Shown: positions 10,985 through 21,380 of the stretch, piece after piece | How positions within the stretch are numbered: position 1 is the stretch's first letter | How the letters are laid out: each line of letters begins with the position of its first letter | Source: Mayamaea pseudoterrestris | Lineage: Eukaryota > Bacillariophyta > Bacillariophyceae > Sellaphorales > Sellaphoraceae | Reading direction: 5' to 3' | Assembly: GCA_027923505.1 (NCBI GenBank) | Contig: BROI01000018.1 | Span: 558,001-622,000 of the forward strand | DNA: 64,000 nucleotides | Program-made: the position numbers and the translations under genes | Notes under the pieces: model-generated | Told to the model about the DNA's origin: nothing | Database searches by the model: none | Seen by the model: only the letters and a program-made list of their open reading frames with translations

Positions 10985-11100
10985 AGCGAGGACGAGAAAC
11001 GACTCCAGAATTAGCGGTGCTGCCCCATGCAATGTAGAATGTTTATAATATTAGTTAGAGCCCGTTTATGACCCATCATATACATACAAGCTACACACGG

Positions 11101-13443
11101 CTAATCTTGAAAGCCAACAAGCTTGGGGACTGTAATTGTAAACTGCTTCGGATCTGTCGGAGTGTTGATCTTGGTAATGGAGAACTTGCCAATCTCAACT
11201 TTGTTGGCGCCTGTGACGGAGTCTTCCATCATCACCGTTCCAGAGCAATGTAACAAATCATCCAGCTCGTTCTCCGACTTTTCGGCTAATCGTTCCAGCG
11301 CTGGAATACCAAACGTCCCTCGCGCTAGCGGCAAGTCGGACGAGAATGAAACCTTTTCCAGTCGACCATCCATGACAAGTATTTGCTCTTTCTTTGGAGG
11401 AATTACTAAGCGTATTCGCAATCGAGCATCGTCAACAGTTGTGCCAAAGAGTTTCCACGTTCCGCCGGATGCCTTTTGCCGCGTTTCTTGGTCCAGGATT
11501 GGTCCACCCGAAATGGTCCCATCGACGCGGAGCACAAGGTTGTCAGACCGACTCTCGTCGCCCTCCTCGGGGTCAAACCCCGTTGGCGAGCGCACCACTC
11601 TCCAAAATCCAATGGCATGCTCTCGGCTTGGAAAAGGCGGGAGCTGTCGAACCGGCTCTCTTACTACTGGCGGCTTTGGAACCAACGTACCGTCCTTGTA
11701 CTTGCTAAAAACGGTGTTGGTTTCAATTGCAGGCTTTTGCTTTGGTTTTGCAAGCTCCTCGTCGGCCATTGGCTTGGCGCGAGATGAGACAATGTTGCGA
11801 ATACGCTCACGAGTCCAATCGTCGATCGCATTCGGGTCTTCTGGCCTCATTGGGCGCCCGTCGGCGTTGTGTATTATGTCGTCCAAAGCACCGCTGTCAT
11901 CCTCGTTTATTGCTTCTGTCGCGGCAATTCGAAGAGTCGCATCAGTGGCATCTTCAACATTCTTTACTTCGATATCAGTCGTCTCGAGCGCTTCTTGCTG
12001 AAACAGCTCCTCCAAACGCAGTCGCGTCTTGGCTAAAAGTATATCATTGTCGCCATCTTTCGGAGAAGGCACATCCAAGCGTTCCCCCTTTCGTTCCGCC
12101 TCCCATTCCTTCTCCATCTGCTCCTCCTCCAAATTATACCGCTCATCTTGATACTCATCCAGTTCCTGCTCTCTTTTCGTCATTGCTGCATCCCCCATGG
12201 GCAGGTCCACGAACCGCTCCGGCAAGTAAAAGGCGTCTTCGGTCAAGTCGTCGTCAATATAACTAGACGACAAATCATCTTCACTGTCCGTAAATTCCTT
12301 GGCAAACAAAGTTTGCTTTTGCAGTCTCGGATAAATGGCAACTTGTCGCATTCTGACATTTTTGGCGAAAACGTCATCCATCCACTTGCCCCATAGAATG
12401 GGACTAATGCCATTGCCACCCAGCTCGGATGGAATAAACATGCAATCATCGTCTTCGTCATTATCAGTAATATTGAGAGCGTATTTGCGATTGTCTTTGA
12501 CAAGCTGCTCCCAGTTTTGAGGGAGTCGCATGAACGGAACGCGCAGGTCGAAGACAGTCTCGCCATTGGTGGTGTTTTCGGCATCACCATCAAACGGCGG
12601 CATACTTTGATAACCAGCCTGCTGCAGCGTTTCTTGCAAGTCTAGAATAAGATTCTGTAATCGTTTGAAACCATTGCTGCTGGACGAGAGGTTGTCGACG
12701 TCGTCGTCACCACCACAGACTTGATCATTCACGACTGGCGGCGACTGCGCGACAGTGCAGAGAACGTTATTACTGCGTCCATGAATCTCAAGCTTGGCAA
12801 ATTCCAATAGCACTGGTTCGGCTGCTGCAGTGAATTGTTGTTGCTGTTGCTGCTCGGCGTCACCATTTGAAGGAAGCTTTAAATAATGTTGATCGATGAC
12901 ATGCTGCACCAACGTTTGCAACCTTTGCGTCGTTTCCGAACTGGAGCTTGTATTACTCATTGACCGCACATACAGCAGCGGCAATCGCAGCTTGGCGGGA
13001 GCAATGCAGGCATGCACTAGAATGGGCGCGTGATACAAAATGGCCCGCTGGACCGACTCGAGCTCCAGCGTCAAATCGTGTGACGCGTCCAGTGGAATGG
13101 CAATGAGGTGTGTTGGTGTTATTGTAGATGAGGAGGACGAGGAGGACGCACTAGTATCATCATTATCAGATGTAGCATTAGAGTCAATATTGTTTTCCCG
13201 CTGTAAAAAGTCTGAGATGAATCGGTTCATCTGACTCTTTGGTTCCATCGGAGCATTGTCCGACGACGACAAAGAGAGACGAGTCGCTGAAACATCAGGG
13301 CGCCGGACGTTATCGCTCGCTCGTCTGCTCGGCAAGTGACTCCGTCTACCTCTGACTATTGATACAAGCGAAAAGCTTTGCGTTTCTAGTATTACACAAA
13401 GCCACCATAGGCCAAGCAAGAGACGTCGAATCGTCATGTTCAT
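11101..13443 (-). CDS. secretory/plastid-routed protein with degenerate 2H-phosphoesterase-like domain
   Basis: One exon of 780 residues. It begins with a signal peptide (MTIRRLLLGLWWLCVILETQS) followed by FSLVS, which may be a plastid transit start. Residues about 110-310 follow the AKAP7-NLS/2H-phosphoesterase pattern: HLIAIPL strand, VQRAI helix, a first core strand KLRLPLLYV near residue 153, LLEFAKLEIHGR, a LQETLQQAGY helix, and a second core strand LRVPFMRLP near residue 301. In true 2H enzymes the two core strands carry HxT; here both read RxP, so RNA-end/cyclic-phosphate chemistry is unlikely. A long acidic middle follows. The last ~150 residues (GFWRVVRSP, SDNLVLRVDGTISGGP, GGTWKLFG, ILVMDGRLE) look like a beta-rich barrel of unknown type. 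The 2H assignment is my inference. Confidence 0.6.
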   Translation of the reverse strand: MNMTIRRLLLGLWWLCVILETQSFSLVSIVRGRRSHLPSRRASDNVRRPDVSATRLSLSSSDNAPMEPKSQMNRFISDFLQRENNIDSNATSDNDDTSASSSSSSSTITPTHLIAIPLDASHDLTLELESVQRAILYHAPILVHACIAPAKLRLPLLYVRSMSNTSSSSETTQRLQTLVQHVIDQHYLKLPSNGDAEQQQQQQFTAAAEPVLLEFAKLEIHGRSNNVLCTVAQSPPVVNDQVCGGDDDVDNLSSSSNGFKRLQNLILDLQETLQQAGYQSMPPFDGDAENTTNGETVFDLRVPFMRLPQNWEQLVKDNRKYALNITDNDEDDDCMFIPSELGGNGISPILWGKWMDDVFAKNVRMRQVAIYPRLQKQTLFAKEFTDSEDDLSSSYIDDDLTEDAFYLPERFVDLPMGDAAMTKREQELDEYQDERYNLEEEQMEKEWEAERKGERLDVPSPKDGDNDILLAKTRLRLEELFQQEALETTDIEVKNVEDATDATLRIAATEAINEDDSGALDDIIHNADGRPMRPEDPNAIDDWTRERIRNIVSSRAKPMADEELAKPKQKPAIETNTVFSKYKDGTLVPKPPVVREPVRQLPPFPSREHAIGFWRVVRSPTGFDPEEGDESRSDNLVLRVDGTISGGPILDQETRQKASGGTWKLFGTTVDDARLRIRLVIPPKKEQILVMDGRLEKVSFSSDLPLARGTFGIPALERLAEKSENELDDLLHCSGTVMMEDSVTGANKVEIGKFSITKINTPTDPKQFTITVPKLVGFQD

Positions 13444-13602
13444 GCCATGTTTGGAATCGCAAAAATGAGCGGTGAAAGATCATTTTAATAACCGCTGAGA
13501 CGTTTCAACGACACGAATGCGCCGCGCCGACGCGGTTGGCTGGAACATTTCGCACCTTCCATTCTCCATTCGCTTGCTTCCTTCATCTTTCTCGTTGTAA
13601 TC
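13444..13602. promoter_or_regulatory. short divergent promoter
   Basis: Only 159 bp separate the start codons of the 2H-like gene (minus) and the SWIB gene (plus), so the two promoters must overlap or be shared. Confidence 0.5.
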
Positions 13603-15423
13603 ATGGCATCAGAACCAGCAGCAGGAGCAACTAGCAGTGATGCATCAAAGGCTTCCATAAAACATCATGAGTCTGCTATTCCCGATATTCTGACTAATTT
13701 CTACGCGCAAATGCGTCGAATTGACGAGCTTGAACACCGACTCGAACATCGCACGGTCAAGACGCGCCGTCGCTGCGCCAACCTTTTGAACCTTCCTCAC
13801 CAGTCGCATCGAAAGTCACATTTACGTCTCTTTGTGACGCATTCCTTGAGTAGCGGCAGTGATAGTAGTTGCACTGCAGCTGCTGCTGCAGCTGCGCCGC
13901 CGACTGCTCCCGAGTACCAGCTGCTCATTGAAGGCCGCCTGCTGGTTGACCACTTGGATTATGTTTCGGCCGCAGAATTTGACAAACGCATCAAGTATAC
14001 TTCATCAAAGAGCAGTAACGAGAGATCTAACGACAAGAACGATTTAGAAGGAGGAATCAGCAATGAAGAATCTCGCCAAGCTGTCAACTTTACGCACTTG
14101 TTTGACAATGTCACGATTGAGTTTCAAACCTTTTACCAACCAAAGCCTCATCCCATGGCCCGCATCAAGTCTCCACCAACCAAGTCTGGGCGTCGAGGAG
14201 GAACTAGTAAGAATCTCAGCATTGAGGAGCAGTACGTGGATCCTTCTACACTTGTCGCAAGTCATCTTACCACCAAACTTGGATGGACACGCAACATGAC
14301 TCCCGATGCACGCGCCTGGGTATTCAAGTATCAAGCGCCACCACCACCTGGTCATCACTTGCAGCACTATCAAGTTGTATGTCGCATTCATCTACTGCCG
14401 CATCGACCGGAGGAATTGTATCGGGCGTCGTCGAAATTGGCAAGCTTCATGTTTCCATCACATGGACCGTCGTTGTTGAAGCGCAAGGCGGATGACATGA
14501 CGCAAGCCAACATGACAGTGCAGCAGCAGAATCAACAAACACCCCTTTTGATTCCTTCTCCACCACCACCCATGGACAATGAGATTGACATTCCGCATGG
14601 ATTGACCATGACCGAAGTTACCAAGGCATTCTTTGTCTACATTCAGGACCGCAACCTAGTGACGGATCCAAGCGACAAGTCCATTATTCATTGCGACGCC
14701 ACGCTGGGTGCGCTTTTTCAAACGGACCGACTGGTATTTTCGCAGCTCCAGACTCTGCTGCTGCATCATCAGTTGCTAGAGCCAATTACGCGAGCACCAG
14801 TGGAATTGATCTATGTCATGCGGCCTACCAATGCGGAAGCTTCTGTGGCTGAGCTTCAACAACAGGAGCAACAATTGCCATCACCGCTGCATCATTTGCC
14901 TGCGCTATTGCAAGTTGATATGGATGTTGCTGTACCTTCTCTGTTTGGACACTGCATTCGACAGTTGCTTCGTCGCACGCAGCATCGACAAGCCGAATAC
15001 GGTACGGCTCGCAACAATGCCCGAACCATTCTGCTGGCTGGAACAGCGGCATCTGTTGGCGCAGCGACAAATCCAGTCAATGCACCGCGCAAGTCAAATC
15101 AACCGCCTGTTAATGCGGTCATTGTCAAGCAATACGAGGATGCCATTCAGCGACTCATGGATCAAGCATTGATTGGTAATGGCGGAAAGGACAATATTGC
15201 TGCTGCAGCAGCAAACAGTTTGCATGGGCTTGGCCGCAATTTTATTCCATTGTACGCCGCTTTACAAAAGGGAGCGCCAGCAGACTCGGAGGCGAGTCAG
15301 GATGCTCGGATGGATCAAGCATTGTGCCTTTTGGTGGAGGAGCTCAAGGAGGAGTGTCAGTCGGCCGGTGCGGCTTGGAAGATGGTGCGAGCGGCGACGC
15401 ATATTGCTGCAGATATGGAGTAA
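13603..15423 (+). CDS. SWIB-domain protein, BAF60/SMARCD-like SWI/SNF subunit
   Basis: One exon, 606 residues, ATG in good context. The N-terminus has a helical ILTNFYAQMRRIDELEHRLEHR segment. Residues about 100-260 follow the BAF60 layout: LLIEGRLL, FDNVTIEFQTFY, and a later WVFKYQAPPPPGHHLQ segment. The SWIB domain is at about residues 326-395 (GLTMTEVTKAFFVYIQDRNL, IHCDATLGALFQTDRLVFSQL). SWIB domains of this arrangement occur in SWP73/RSC6/BAF60 subunits of SWI/SNF chromatin-remodelling complexes, so a nuclear scaffold role in remodelling is likely. The C-terminal ~200 residues, with LPALLQVDMDVAVPSLFGHCI and a helical tail, also fit that family. Poly-Ala, poly-Gln and Pro-rich linkers interrupt the domains. 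Confidence 0.8.
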   Translation: MASEPAAGATSSDASKASIKHHESAIPDILTNFYAQMRRIDELEHRLEHRTVKTRRRCANLLNLPHQSHRKSHLRLFVTHSLSSGSDSSCTAAAAAAAPPTAPEYQLLIEGRLLVDHLDYVSAAEFDKRIKYTSSKSSNERSNDKNDLEGGISNEESRQAVNFTHLFDNVTIEFQTFYQPKPHPMARIKSPPTKSGRRGGTSKNLSIEEQYVDPSTLVASHLTTKLGWTRNMTPDARAWVFKYQAPPPPGHHLQHYQVVCRIHLLPHRPEELYRASSKLASFMFPSHGPSLLKRKADDMTQANMTVQQQNQQTPLLIPSPPPPMDNEIDIPHGLTMTEVTKAFFVYIQDRNLVTDPSDKSIIHCDATLGALFQTDRLVFSQLQTLLLHHQLLEPITRAPVELIYVMRPTNAEASVAELQQQEQQLPSPLHHLPALLQVDMDVAVPSLFGHCIRQLLRRTQHRQAEYGTARNNARTILLAGTAASVGAATNPVNAPRKSNQPPVNAVIVKQYEDAIQRLMDQALIGNGGKDNIAAAAANSLHGLGRNFIPLYAALQKGAPADSEASQDARMDQALCLLVEELKEECQSAGAAWKMVRAATHIAADME

Positions 15424-15753
15424 TGCACATGGAAGGTGGAGCATGCAAATTAGAAAAGGGGAGTATGCGGGGACCGAGCGGCTGTGCTCAGTTTAGCAAA
15501 ATGCTTTAATCATGCTTTTACTGTAACATACGCTCATTTAAAGTGGCAACGCAAAGTGTCGCTATAATATGTAGTTCACTCGACAATGAGATCCATACCA
15601 TGAACTACTGAGCAGCATGTGTGCTAGCTACGTGCGCAGGATAGTCTACTCACTTTGCAATGTATTTAGCAGCACGCGACTGTTCAGTAAACAAATATTG
15701 TTAGTTATTGATACCCTCTTCTCTCAAATGAAACAACACAAACATGTATTTCG
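15424..15753. other. convergent intergenic region
   Basis: 330 bp between two convergent genes; no open frame or element recognised. Confidence 0.4.
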
Positions 15754-18700
15754 TCACTCGACGCAGTCACAGCCCAAACTTGCAAATTTTTTCGCGTGAT
15801 ATTGCTCGCAGCGTACCAACACCCAATCAGCGGGGTTCTCGGCAATGATGGGGCGGCAAAGCTTGCAGGGTATACCCTTCTTAGTTCGAGGCCAACTGTC
15901 AACAATGTGTTGCGGTACAAGAACATTCAATGCGATGGAAATAGGATGCGCAGACGGGCGGTGATTTGGACAAATCGTTGTTGTTGAATTGCGTGGGTCG
16001 ATGTAGCACTTTTCGCAAGGGAGATCCATTCTGTCGCCCTGTGTGTTAAGAACACGGCCGTACTCGTCAAATCGAAGGCCCCGAATCGGTGGGGGTTGCA
16101 TCGCAGGCTCGCGAACAACAGGAGGCGCGACATTGTCGACTTGAGCATGATCCAAATTCTCGGCGCGCCCCGCGTGGGCAGGAACTTCCATCTGGACGCC
16201 AGCGTCATCCTCCTCGTTGAAATGAAGGCCCGGAATCGGTGGAGGTTGCATCGCAGGTTCGCAAACTATGGGAGGCCCGACAGGCCCCAATGCTTGAAAG
16301 AAGCAGCCGATATTGAATCCACTATCAAAAAGCTGGTTAACAAGCTCGCTTTGAACTTGGTTGAAATTTGGAGTCGAAGTGGGCGCGGCTCCGTTATAGA
16401 CGTAGCCGACCTCAAATCCAGTAGCAGCAAGCTGCGCAAGAAGGAGGTGGTGATCCGAGGCAACATTATAGAAACGACCGATATCGAATCCACTCTCCCC
16501 AAGCTGTACAACAAGCTCGCTTTGATATTTGTTGAAATTTGGAGTCGAAGTGGGCGCGGCTCCGTTATAGACGTAGCCGACCTCAAATCCAGTAGCAGCA
16601 AGCTGCGCAAGAAGGAGGTGGTGATCCGAAGCAACGTGGTGATCCGAAGCAACGTTATAGAATCGACCGATATCAAATCCACTCTCCCCAAGCTGTACAA
16701 CAAGCTCGCTTTGAACTTGGTTGAAATTTGGAGTCAAAGTGGGCGCGGCGCCGTTATAGACGTAGCCGACCTCAAATCCAGTATCAGCAAGCTGCGCAAG
16801 GAGGCGTTGGTGATATAAATTAAAGATAGGTTGGGTGGCGTCGATACCTCGCGCAAGCTTCTTGACAGTATTACAATGTGCGGCCAGCAGCTTGCGGTGA
16901 TCTTCGCAGCAGCCTTTGATCGTCCAATCATCATCATTCCGGGCTGGCAGGGCATAGCACTTGGCACACAGATCCTTTTTTCCTAACCTCTTTGCTATTG
17001 GCCAAATCTGTTTGATGCGTTCGGGCACCTGCAAATTACGAACAGGGGCGGAGGCAGTAGCGCTCTTGTGGGGTCGGCACGGTACAAACTTCCAAGTCTT
17101 TGAAGAAATTTTGCAATTGCGGCAAGGCCTTTCGCAATGATTCTCCTTGTCTATTACACGTGGATACCCAAGTTCATACAACATCAGATTCTGCTCCTGC
17201 ACTCCCTGAGTGTGCGGTTGGGCTTGCTGCGTGGCTGGCGCGCTTAAGTTACGGGCAACATGCCGATTGCCTGATCTAGCTGCTGGCCGGGCCGCTTGAA
17301 AAGTCTGCCCAGAGCGATGAGCAGTCGTGTCCGTCGCTCCAGTTGCATTGGGAGCAGGCGCGGGTCCATTCAAGCCATCAACCGTTACTCCAGGCGCGCC
17401 ATTGGTTGATGTACTTGAGACGTTTTGCTGTTTCTCCTCGCCTGTTTCCTTTCCAGGCAAACCATCGTCACTGACAGAATTGTTGTTCTCCGAGCAGTCG
17501 TCCCGGTTGTTGGTGGAATCACCAATGTGGCCGCTCGAATCATTCCAGTTGTTGGTGGAATCACCATCTTGGTCCTCCGAAGTGCTGTCATCGTTGTCAC
17601 TATCATTACTGAAAATGGCGGCAGGTTCGTGAACCAACAACTGACCATCCGGCACGAACAACTGAGCTTTTTTCCCAGCGAGAAAGGCAACATCAGTTTT
17701 AATTCCAAAGTCTGCGAGCTGCTTTACAGCATCGTTCAATAGTCGAAGCTGGTGGTCCAAGTTCTTGTCGCATGCACTAGGTGCCTTGATGACTCCCCCA
17801 ATCTTCAGTCGGCAGCCCAGTATGTCATAAAGTGGGACTATGTCAAGACCTGCGTCGTAGAATGCATTGCCTAACTGTATATACAACTTTTGCGACGCCG
17901 TGTCAGAGAAGACGCTGTCGGTGCGTGAAGTAATGTCCACACTCTTCGTGCAGCTAGGTGCTTCGGTGTGGTCTGTCAAATCAGAACTGTCATAAGCGTA
18001 GCTGTCGTTGCGAGACACCGTATTCTCATCCATGTTGGCTGTAGCTCCAGCCGTAAAGGCAGTTCCAGCTGTAGCAGCAGTAGCTTCGTCATTATCTCGA
18101 GCTGCAGCAGTATGCTCCTCCTCGACGTACTCAGCTTTCTCCACCTCCTCCTCCTCCTCCTCCTCCTCCTCGCTGGAGTGTTTCCACTTGTAGTCGCTGC
18201 AAGCATTGTCATACTCTTCGACGGCTGTAGTGCGACGAGACTGGCGATCGCGGCACGACTGTTTCCGTCGGTCATCATGTACCAAGGCATTCAAGTCGTC
18301 TTCATTAATGTTGAAATCCAAGGCATTCAAGTCGTCTTCATCAAAGTTGAAATCCAAGGCATTCAAGTCGTCTTCATCAATGTTGAAAAACAAGGCATTC
18401 AAGTCGTCTTCATCAATGTTGAAATCCAAGGCATTCAAGTCGTCTTCATCAATGTTGAAATCCTCCTCGTCGTAGCTGTCGGAGTTGTCGCCGCCTTTTA
18501 CTGGTACATGGACCGTAGGTACGGGGAATCTGTTTTTGGACATGTTGGTGGTAGCTCGAGCCGCCAAAGTAGTTCCAGCTGCAGCATGCGGAGCCAAAGG
18601 ACGTCGAGGGGCATCGCCAGCGGCTCCGGTCTTGCGCTCCGGCAATGCTAGTTTGTGGCGCTGATAATACGAACTGTTGTGGTGCTTGGGTTTGAAGGAG

Positions 18701-19347
18701 TGTTTGTCTTTGTCGTTCGTCTTGCCATTGGTAATGTTTTCGGAAGCTTCCAACCGAGTCTTCTTGGAGACAAAGTATTTGCCGTCTTCGTCCAGACGCT
18801 CATTGGAGTGTTTTTTGGTGGAATCCGCTCGAGCTGCAGCAGCAACATTGTCTGCAGCTGCTTTCTCGGCGCGAGGACGACGCACTTTTTCGATCCCACG
18901 TTCCTCCGCCGCGTGGGGCGGAATTTCCGTCTGGCCGCCAGCGTCACCATCCTCCTCCTCCTCTTCTTCGTCTTTTTCCTCCACGGTGGCAGGAAGGAAA
19001 GTAGTAGGAGCATTGCTGTTAGCGCGAGCTCCAGCGGGCACCGTTGTGCTGGCACGAGCTTCTGCAGGCGCTGTCGCGTCGGCACGAGCTGCAGCTGGCA
19101 CTAGAGAACTGTCGGGAGGCATAGGAGACTCGTCAGGGATGGCATCCATAGTAGTAGTAATATTAATCAAGTCTTTGTTACGGTGTCGACTCGTCATCGT
19201 CATGGTAGAAAAATGGCGAGGACGCGAGGACTCGAGGCAAAGTATCGTGGAAGTCACGGTCGGACGGACTCGCCGATAAACTGGGCGTTGCAGATATACG
19301 CATATACTTATGAATAAAGGATACCTTTTAGAGTCGCCCGGCGTCAA
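15754..19347 (-). CDS. large low-complexity protein with duplicated Cys/His module and internal repeats
   Basis: One exon of up to 1197 residues, not recognised. The start is uncertain: ATGs at 19347 and further in (MTMTSRHRNKD, MDAIPDESP) are all possible. Order of parts: an Ala/Thr/Glu-rich N-terminus with basic clusters; five tandem copies of FNIDEDDLNALD-like units; a poly-Glu run; a pair of helical motifs (NAFYDAGLDIVPLY and VKQLADFGIKTD); a Ser/Asn/Asp linker; Cys/His pair 1; six motifs of the form QL-x-x-x-GF-x-[IV]-G in 56-residue units; then Cys/His pair 2 at the C-terminus. Each pair has a C-x2-C-x11-C-x2-H knuckle followed by a C-x2-C-x15/16-C-x2/3-H knuckle containing a DW. These look like structural zinc sites. 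A nuclear location is plausible from the basic and acidic composition, but the function is unknown. Confidence 0.7.
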   Translation of the reverse strand: MTPGDSKRYPLFISICVYLQRPVYRRVRPTVTSTILCLESSRPRHFSTMTMTSRHRNKDLINITTTMDAIPDESPMPPDSSLVPAAARADATAPAEARASTTVPAGARANSNAPTTFLPATVEEKDEEEEEEDGDAGGQTEIPPHAAEERGIEKVRRPRAEKAAADNVAAAARADSTKKHSNERLDEDGKYFVSKKTRLEASENITNGKTNDKDKHSFKPKHHNSSYYQRHKLALPERKTGAAGDAPRRPLAPHAAAGTTLAARATTNMSKNRFPVPTVHVPVKGGDNSDSYDEEDFNIDEDDLNALDFNIDEDDLNALFFNIDEDDLNALDFNFDEDDLNALDFNINEDDLNALVHDDRRKQSCRDRQSRRTTAVEEYDNACSDYKWKHSSEEEEEEEEEVEKAEYVEEEHTAAARDNDEATAATAGTAFTAGATANMDENTVSRNDSYAYDSSDLTDHTEAPSCTKSVDITSRTDSVFSDTASQKLYIQLGNAFYDAGLDIVPLYDILGCRLKIGGVIKAPSACDKNLDHQLRLLNDAVKQLADFGIKTDVAFLAGKKAQLFVPDGQLLVHEPAAIFSNDSDNDDSTSEDQDGDSTNNWNDSSGHIGDSTNNRDDCSENNNSVSDDGLPGKETGEEKQQNVSSTSTNGAPGVTVDGLNGPAPAPNATGATDTTAHRSGQTFQAARPAARSGNRHVARNLSAPATQQAQPHTQGVQEQNLMLYELGYPRVIDKENHCERPCRNCKISSKTWKFVPCRPHKSATASAPVRNLQVPERIKQIWPIAKRLGKKDLCAKCYALPARNDDDWTIKGCCEDHRKLLAAHCNTVKKLARGIDATQPIFNLYHQRLLAQLADTGFEVGYVYNGAAPTLTPNFNQVQSELVVQLGESGFDIGRFYNVASDHHVASDHHLLLAQLAATGFEVGYVYNGAAPTSTPNFNKYQSELVVQLGESGFDIGRFYNVASDHHLLLAQLAATGFEVGYVYNGAAPTSTPNFNQVQSELVNQLFDSGFNIGCFFQALGPVGPPIVCEPAMQPPPIPGLHFNEEDDAGVQMEVPAHAGRAENLDHAQVDNVAPPVVREPAMQPPPIRGLRFDEYGRVLNTQGDRMDLPCEKCYIDPRNSTTTICPNHRPSAHPISIALNVLVPQHIVDSWPRTKKGIPCKLCRPIIAENPADWVLVRCEQYHAKKFASLGCDCVE
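16290..16815 (-). repeat. tandem ~168-bp coding repeats (56-residue units)
   Basis: About three near-identical 168-nt units inside the large Cys/His protein gene encode alternating QLAATGFEVGYVYNG and QLGESGFDIGRFYN motifs. A 12-nt local duplication (VASDHH twice) sits near 16632. High nucleotide identity between units suggests recent expansion or gene conversion. Confidence 0.8.
18284..18463 (-). repeat. five 36-bp coding repeats
   Basis: Five exact-length 36-nt units start at 18284, 18320, 18356, 18392 and 18428. They encode FNIDEDDLNALD with minor variants (FNFDEDD, FNINEDD). The units are acidic with regularly spaced Phe/Leu, as in short linear binding motifs. Confidence 0.9.
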
Positions 19348-19677
19348 CGTGACTCGAAAGATTAATTCGTGACTGGTGACACATTTCGTGACTCAATGGC
19401 ACGGTCACAGTGCGACATTTAAGTCGACCTATTTTCGTCCGCGACGATGACAATTCAACACGTCGCTTAGCCGTTGCCTTTACCATAAGTGACCATCCAC
19501 GACAAGGATGTATAGAAAATGGATGAAAGAGGCTTCAAGTCGAAGCACGATTGAGTTTGACAGTCGCGCTTGATCCGCCTACTGACCGCCCTACTGGAAC
19601 CAGCGACACATTGTTTCTTTCGTGCCATCTGCCGACCAAAAACTGGCTTGGTTTCTTTGTGTATCGATACTCCGTAC
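19348..19677. promoter_or_regulatory. divergent promoter region
   Basis: 330 bp between divergent genes (Cys/His protein minus, BRCT protein plus). If the Cys/His protein starts at an internal ATG, part of the upstream coding frame belongs here too. No specific element recognised. Confidence 0.4.
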
Positions 19678-21380
19678 ATGTTTTCTTCACAAAGCACTGC
19701 GAGTCAACAAAAACGGCAACGACTGCCGCTGGAGAATGCAGTCGTTTGCCTCAGTGGAATTTCGTCTCATGCCAAGGATGATTACCATGCGCTCATTAAA
19801 CGCCTTGGTGGGAGGTGCGTTCATTACATCTACCGTAGTACGATGTGCGATATCTGCGTGTCGATAATCTCCCCTCCATTCACTCATATTCTTTTTGTAT
19901 GCATCATATTGGTAACTGACTGTCGCACAGATTCACCCGAGACTTGACGGGCGAAAATACTCATTTGGTCGCGTTCCAGGCGACTGGAGCCAAGTATGAG
20001 GCAGCCACCATGCAAAAAGGCATCCAAATTGTCCATCCCTCGTGGCTTGACGAGTGTGACGCGACCAATGCACGAGTCAACGAGACGGCTCACTTGCTGG
20101 ATTTTCCACACGCGAATTCAATTCATTTCTCGGCCAACTTTACAACAACTCGACCAAGTGCGTCTAATACTACCAATTTCATGTATGCACAAATTGAAAA
20201 GCAGCTAGAGAAGAACGCGCAGCGCCATAACTTATCTCTCTTTTCCAAATGCCGCTTTTACTTGCTTGGGTTCGACAATGGCAGCAAGCACCATCAGCTG
20301 CTTGGACGATTGATTCGGCGAGGCATGGGATTGATACATTGGGAGCTCGATGCACAAGTCACGCATATTTTAGTGCAGCTGGATGCCGATGTACGTGTAC
20401 GGGACATTGCCCGTTGGATGGCCCGTAGCGGGGCGAACAGTAAGCAAGACATCTTTCTCAATGTCGTGTCGGCGGACTGGGTGGTGGACTCGTGGGCCGC
20501 CAGTCATCTACTGGATGGAAACGAGTATCCGCCTCGCTACCAATCGATTATTGACAGTGGAATACACAGCCTGGACGGCGAGGATTTAGGACAACAATCT
20601 CTCCTACCCAACAGCACAACATCTCATGTATTCAAGGGATGCGTCTTTTGTATCATTCGAACCAGTGGTGCATATTCCAGCGACACTGTGAATTTTGATG
20701 CAGCTGCACTTGAACAAACAGTTCACTCGCATGGCGGCCGCCTCTTGTCACAGCAGCTACTAGAAGCAATTAAGACAGACGCTTATCGAGACACGCTACA
20801 TGACGAGCACCAGCGTCAACGCAAGCTATATATCGTTATTTGGGGAGCATACACCTCCGACTGCATCGCTCTGGATCCACTGCTGTCGCAAGCCATGGGC
20901 GTCTGTCAACATTTTCTTGTGACACCCTTTTGGCTGCAACTCTGCGTGGCGGAATCCAAGCTTGTGTCGCCGCGACGACTGGATCCCAAGATTTCTGAAG
21001 CGATTATTAGCCCAAGCAACTGTTATCCCTGGCACAAGCTTGGCGATGTTCATATTTCAATCAGCGGCTTTTCCGGTCTGGACCGAACGACACTGATGCA
21101 TTTCATTCAAGCTGTTGCCGCGTACGACGATGCCATGGTTCGGCATTGCACTACACACTTGATTGTCAAGCAAGCGACAGGTGACAAGTATGACAAGGCA
21201 GTTGAATGGGGATTGCATGTTGTGTCACTGGAGTGGCTGTGGCATGTTACCAAGTTTGGCTTGAGTGGAGAGGTAGCTACTACAAATCAATCATATGGCA
21301 GCGACCATGATACTTTGGCGAAGAAGGGGTTCATTCTCGGATGCGAGAAACAGTTTCCTGCACCGGAATCCTTTCACTAG
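19678..21380 (+). CDS. four-BRCT-domain protein (TopBP1/Rad4/Dpb11-like)
   Basis: Two exons, 19678-19814 and 19931-21380, with a 116-nt GT-AG intron that restores BRCT1 across the joint (LIKRLGG-R-FTRDLTGENTHLV). Spliced length is 528 residues; an in-frame ATG at 19570 is an alternative start. BRCT1 is at about 18-100 (VVCLSGI, GIQIVHPSWLDEC). BRCT2 is about 150-235 (FYLLGF, VVSADWVVDSW), BRCT3 about 280-390 (GCVFCII, VTPFWLQLCV) and BRCT4 about 415-485 (ISISGFSG, HVVSLEWLWHV). The BRCT Trp is visible in BRCT1, 2 and 4. BRCT tandems bind phosphopeptides; four copies in a ~500-residue protein match fission yeast Rad4/budding yeast Dpb11, scaffolds for replication initiation and the DNA-damage checkpoint. 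Orthology is inferred. Confidence 0.82.

Noticed and set aside
16096-16818. 240-residue plus-strand frame with regular repeats
   Set aside because: Antisense shadow of the 168-bp coding repeats of the minus-strand Cys/His protein.
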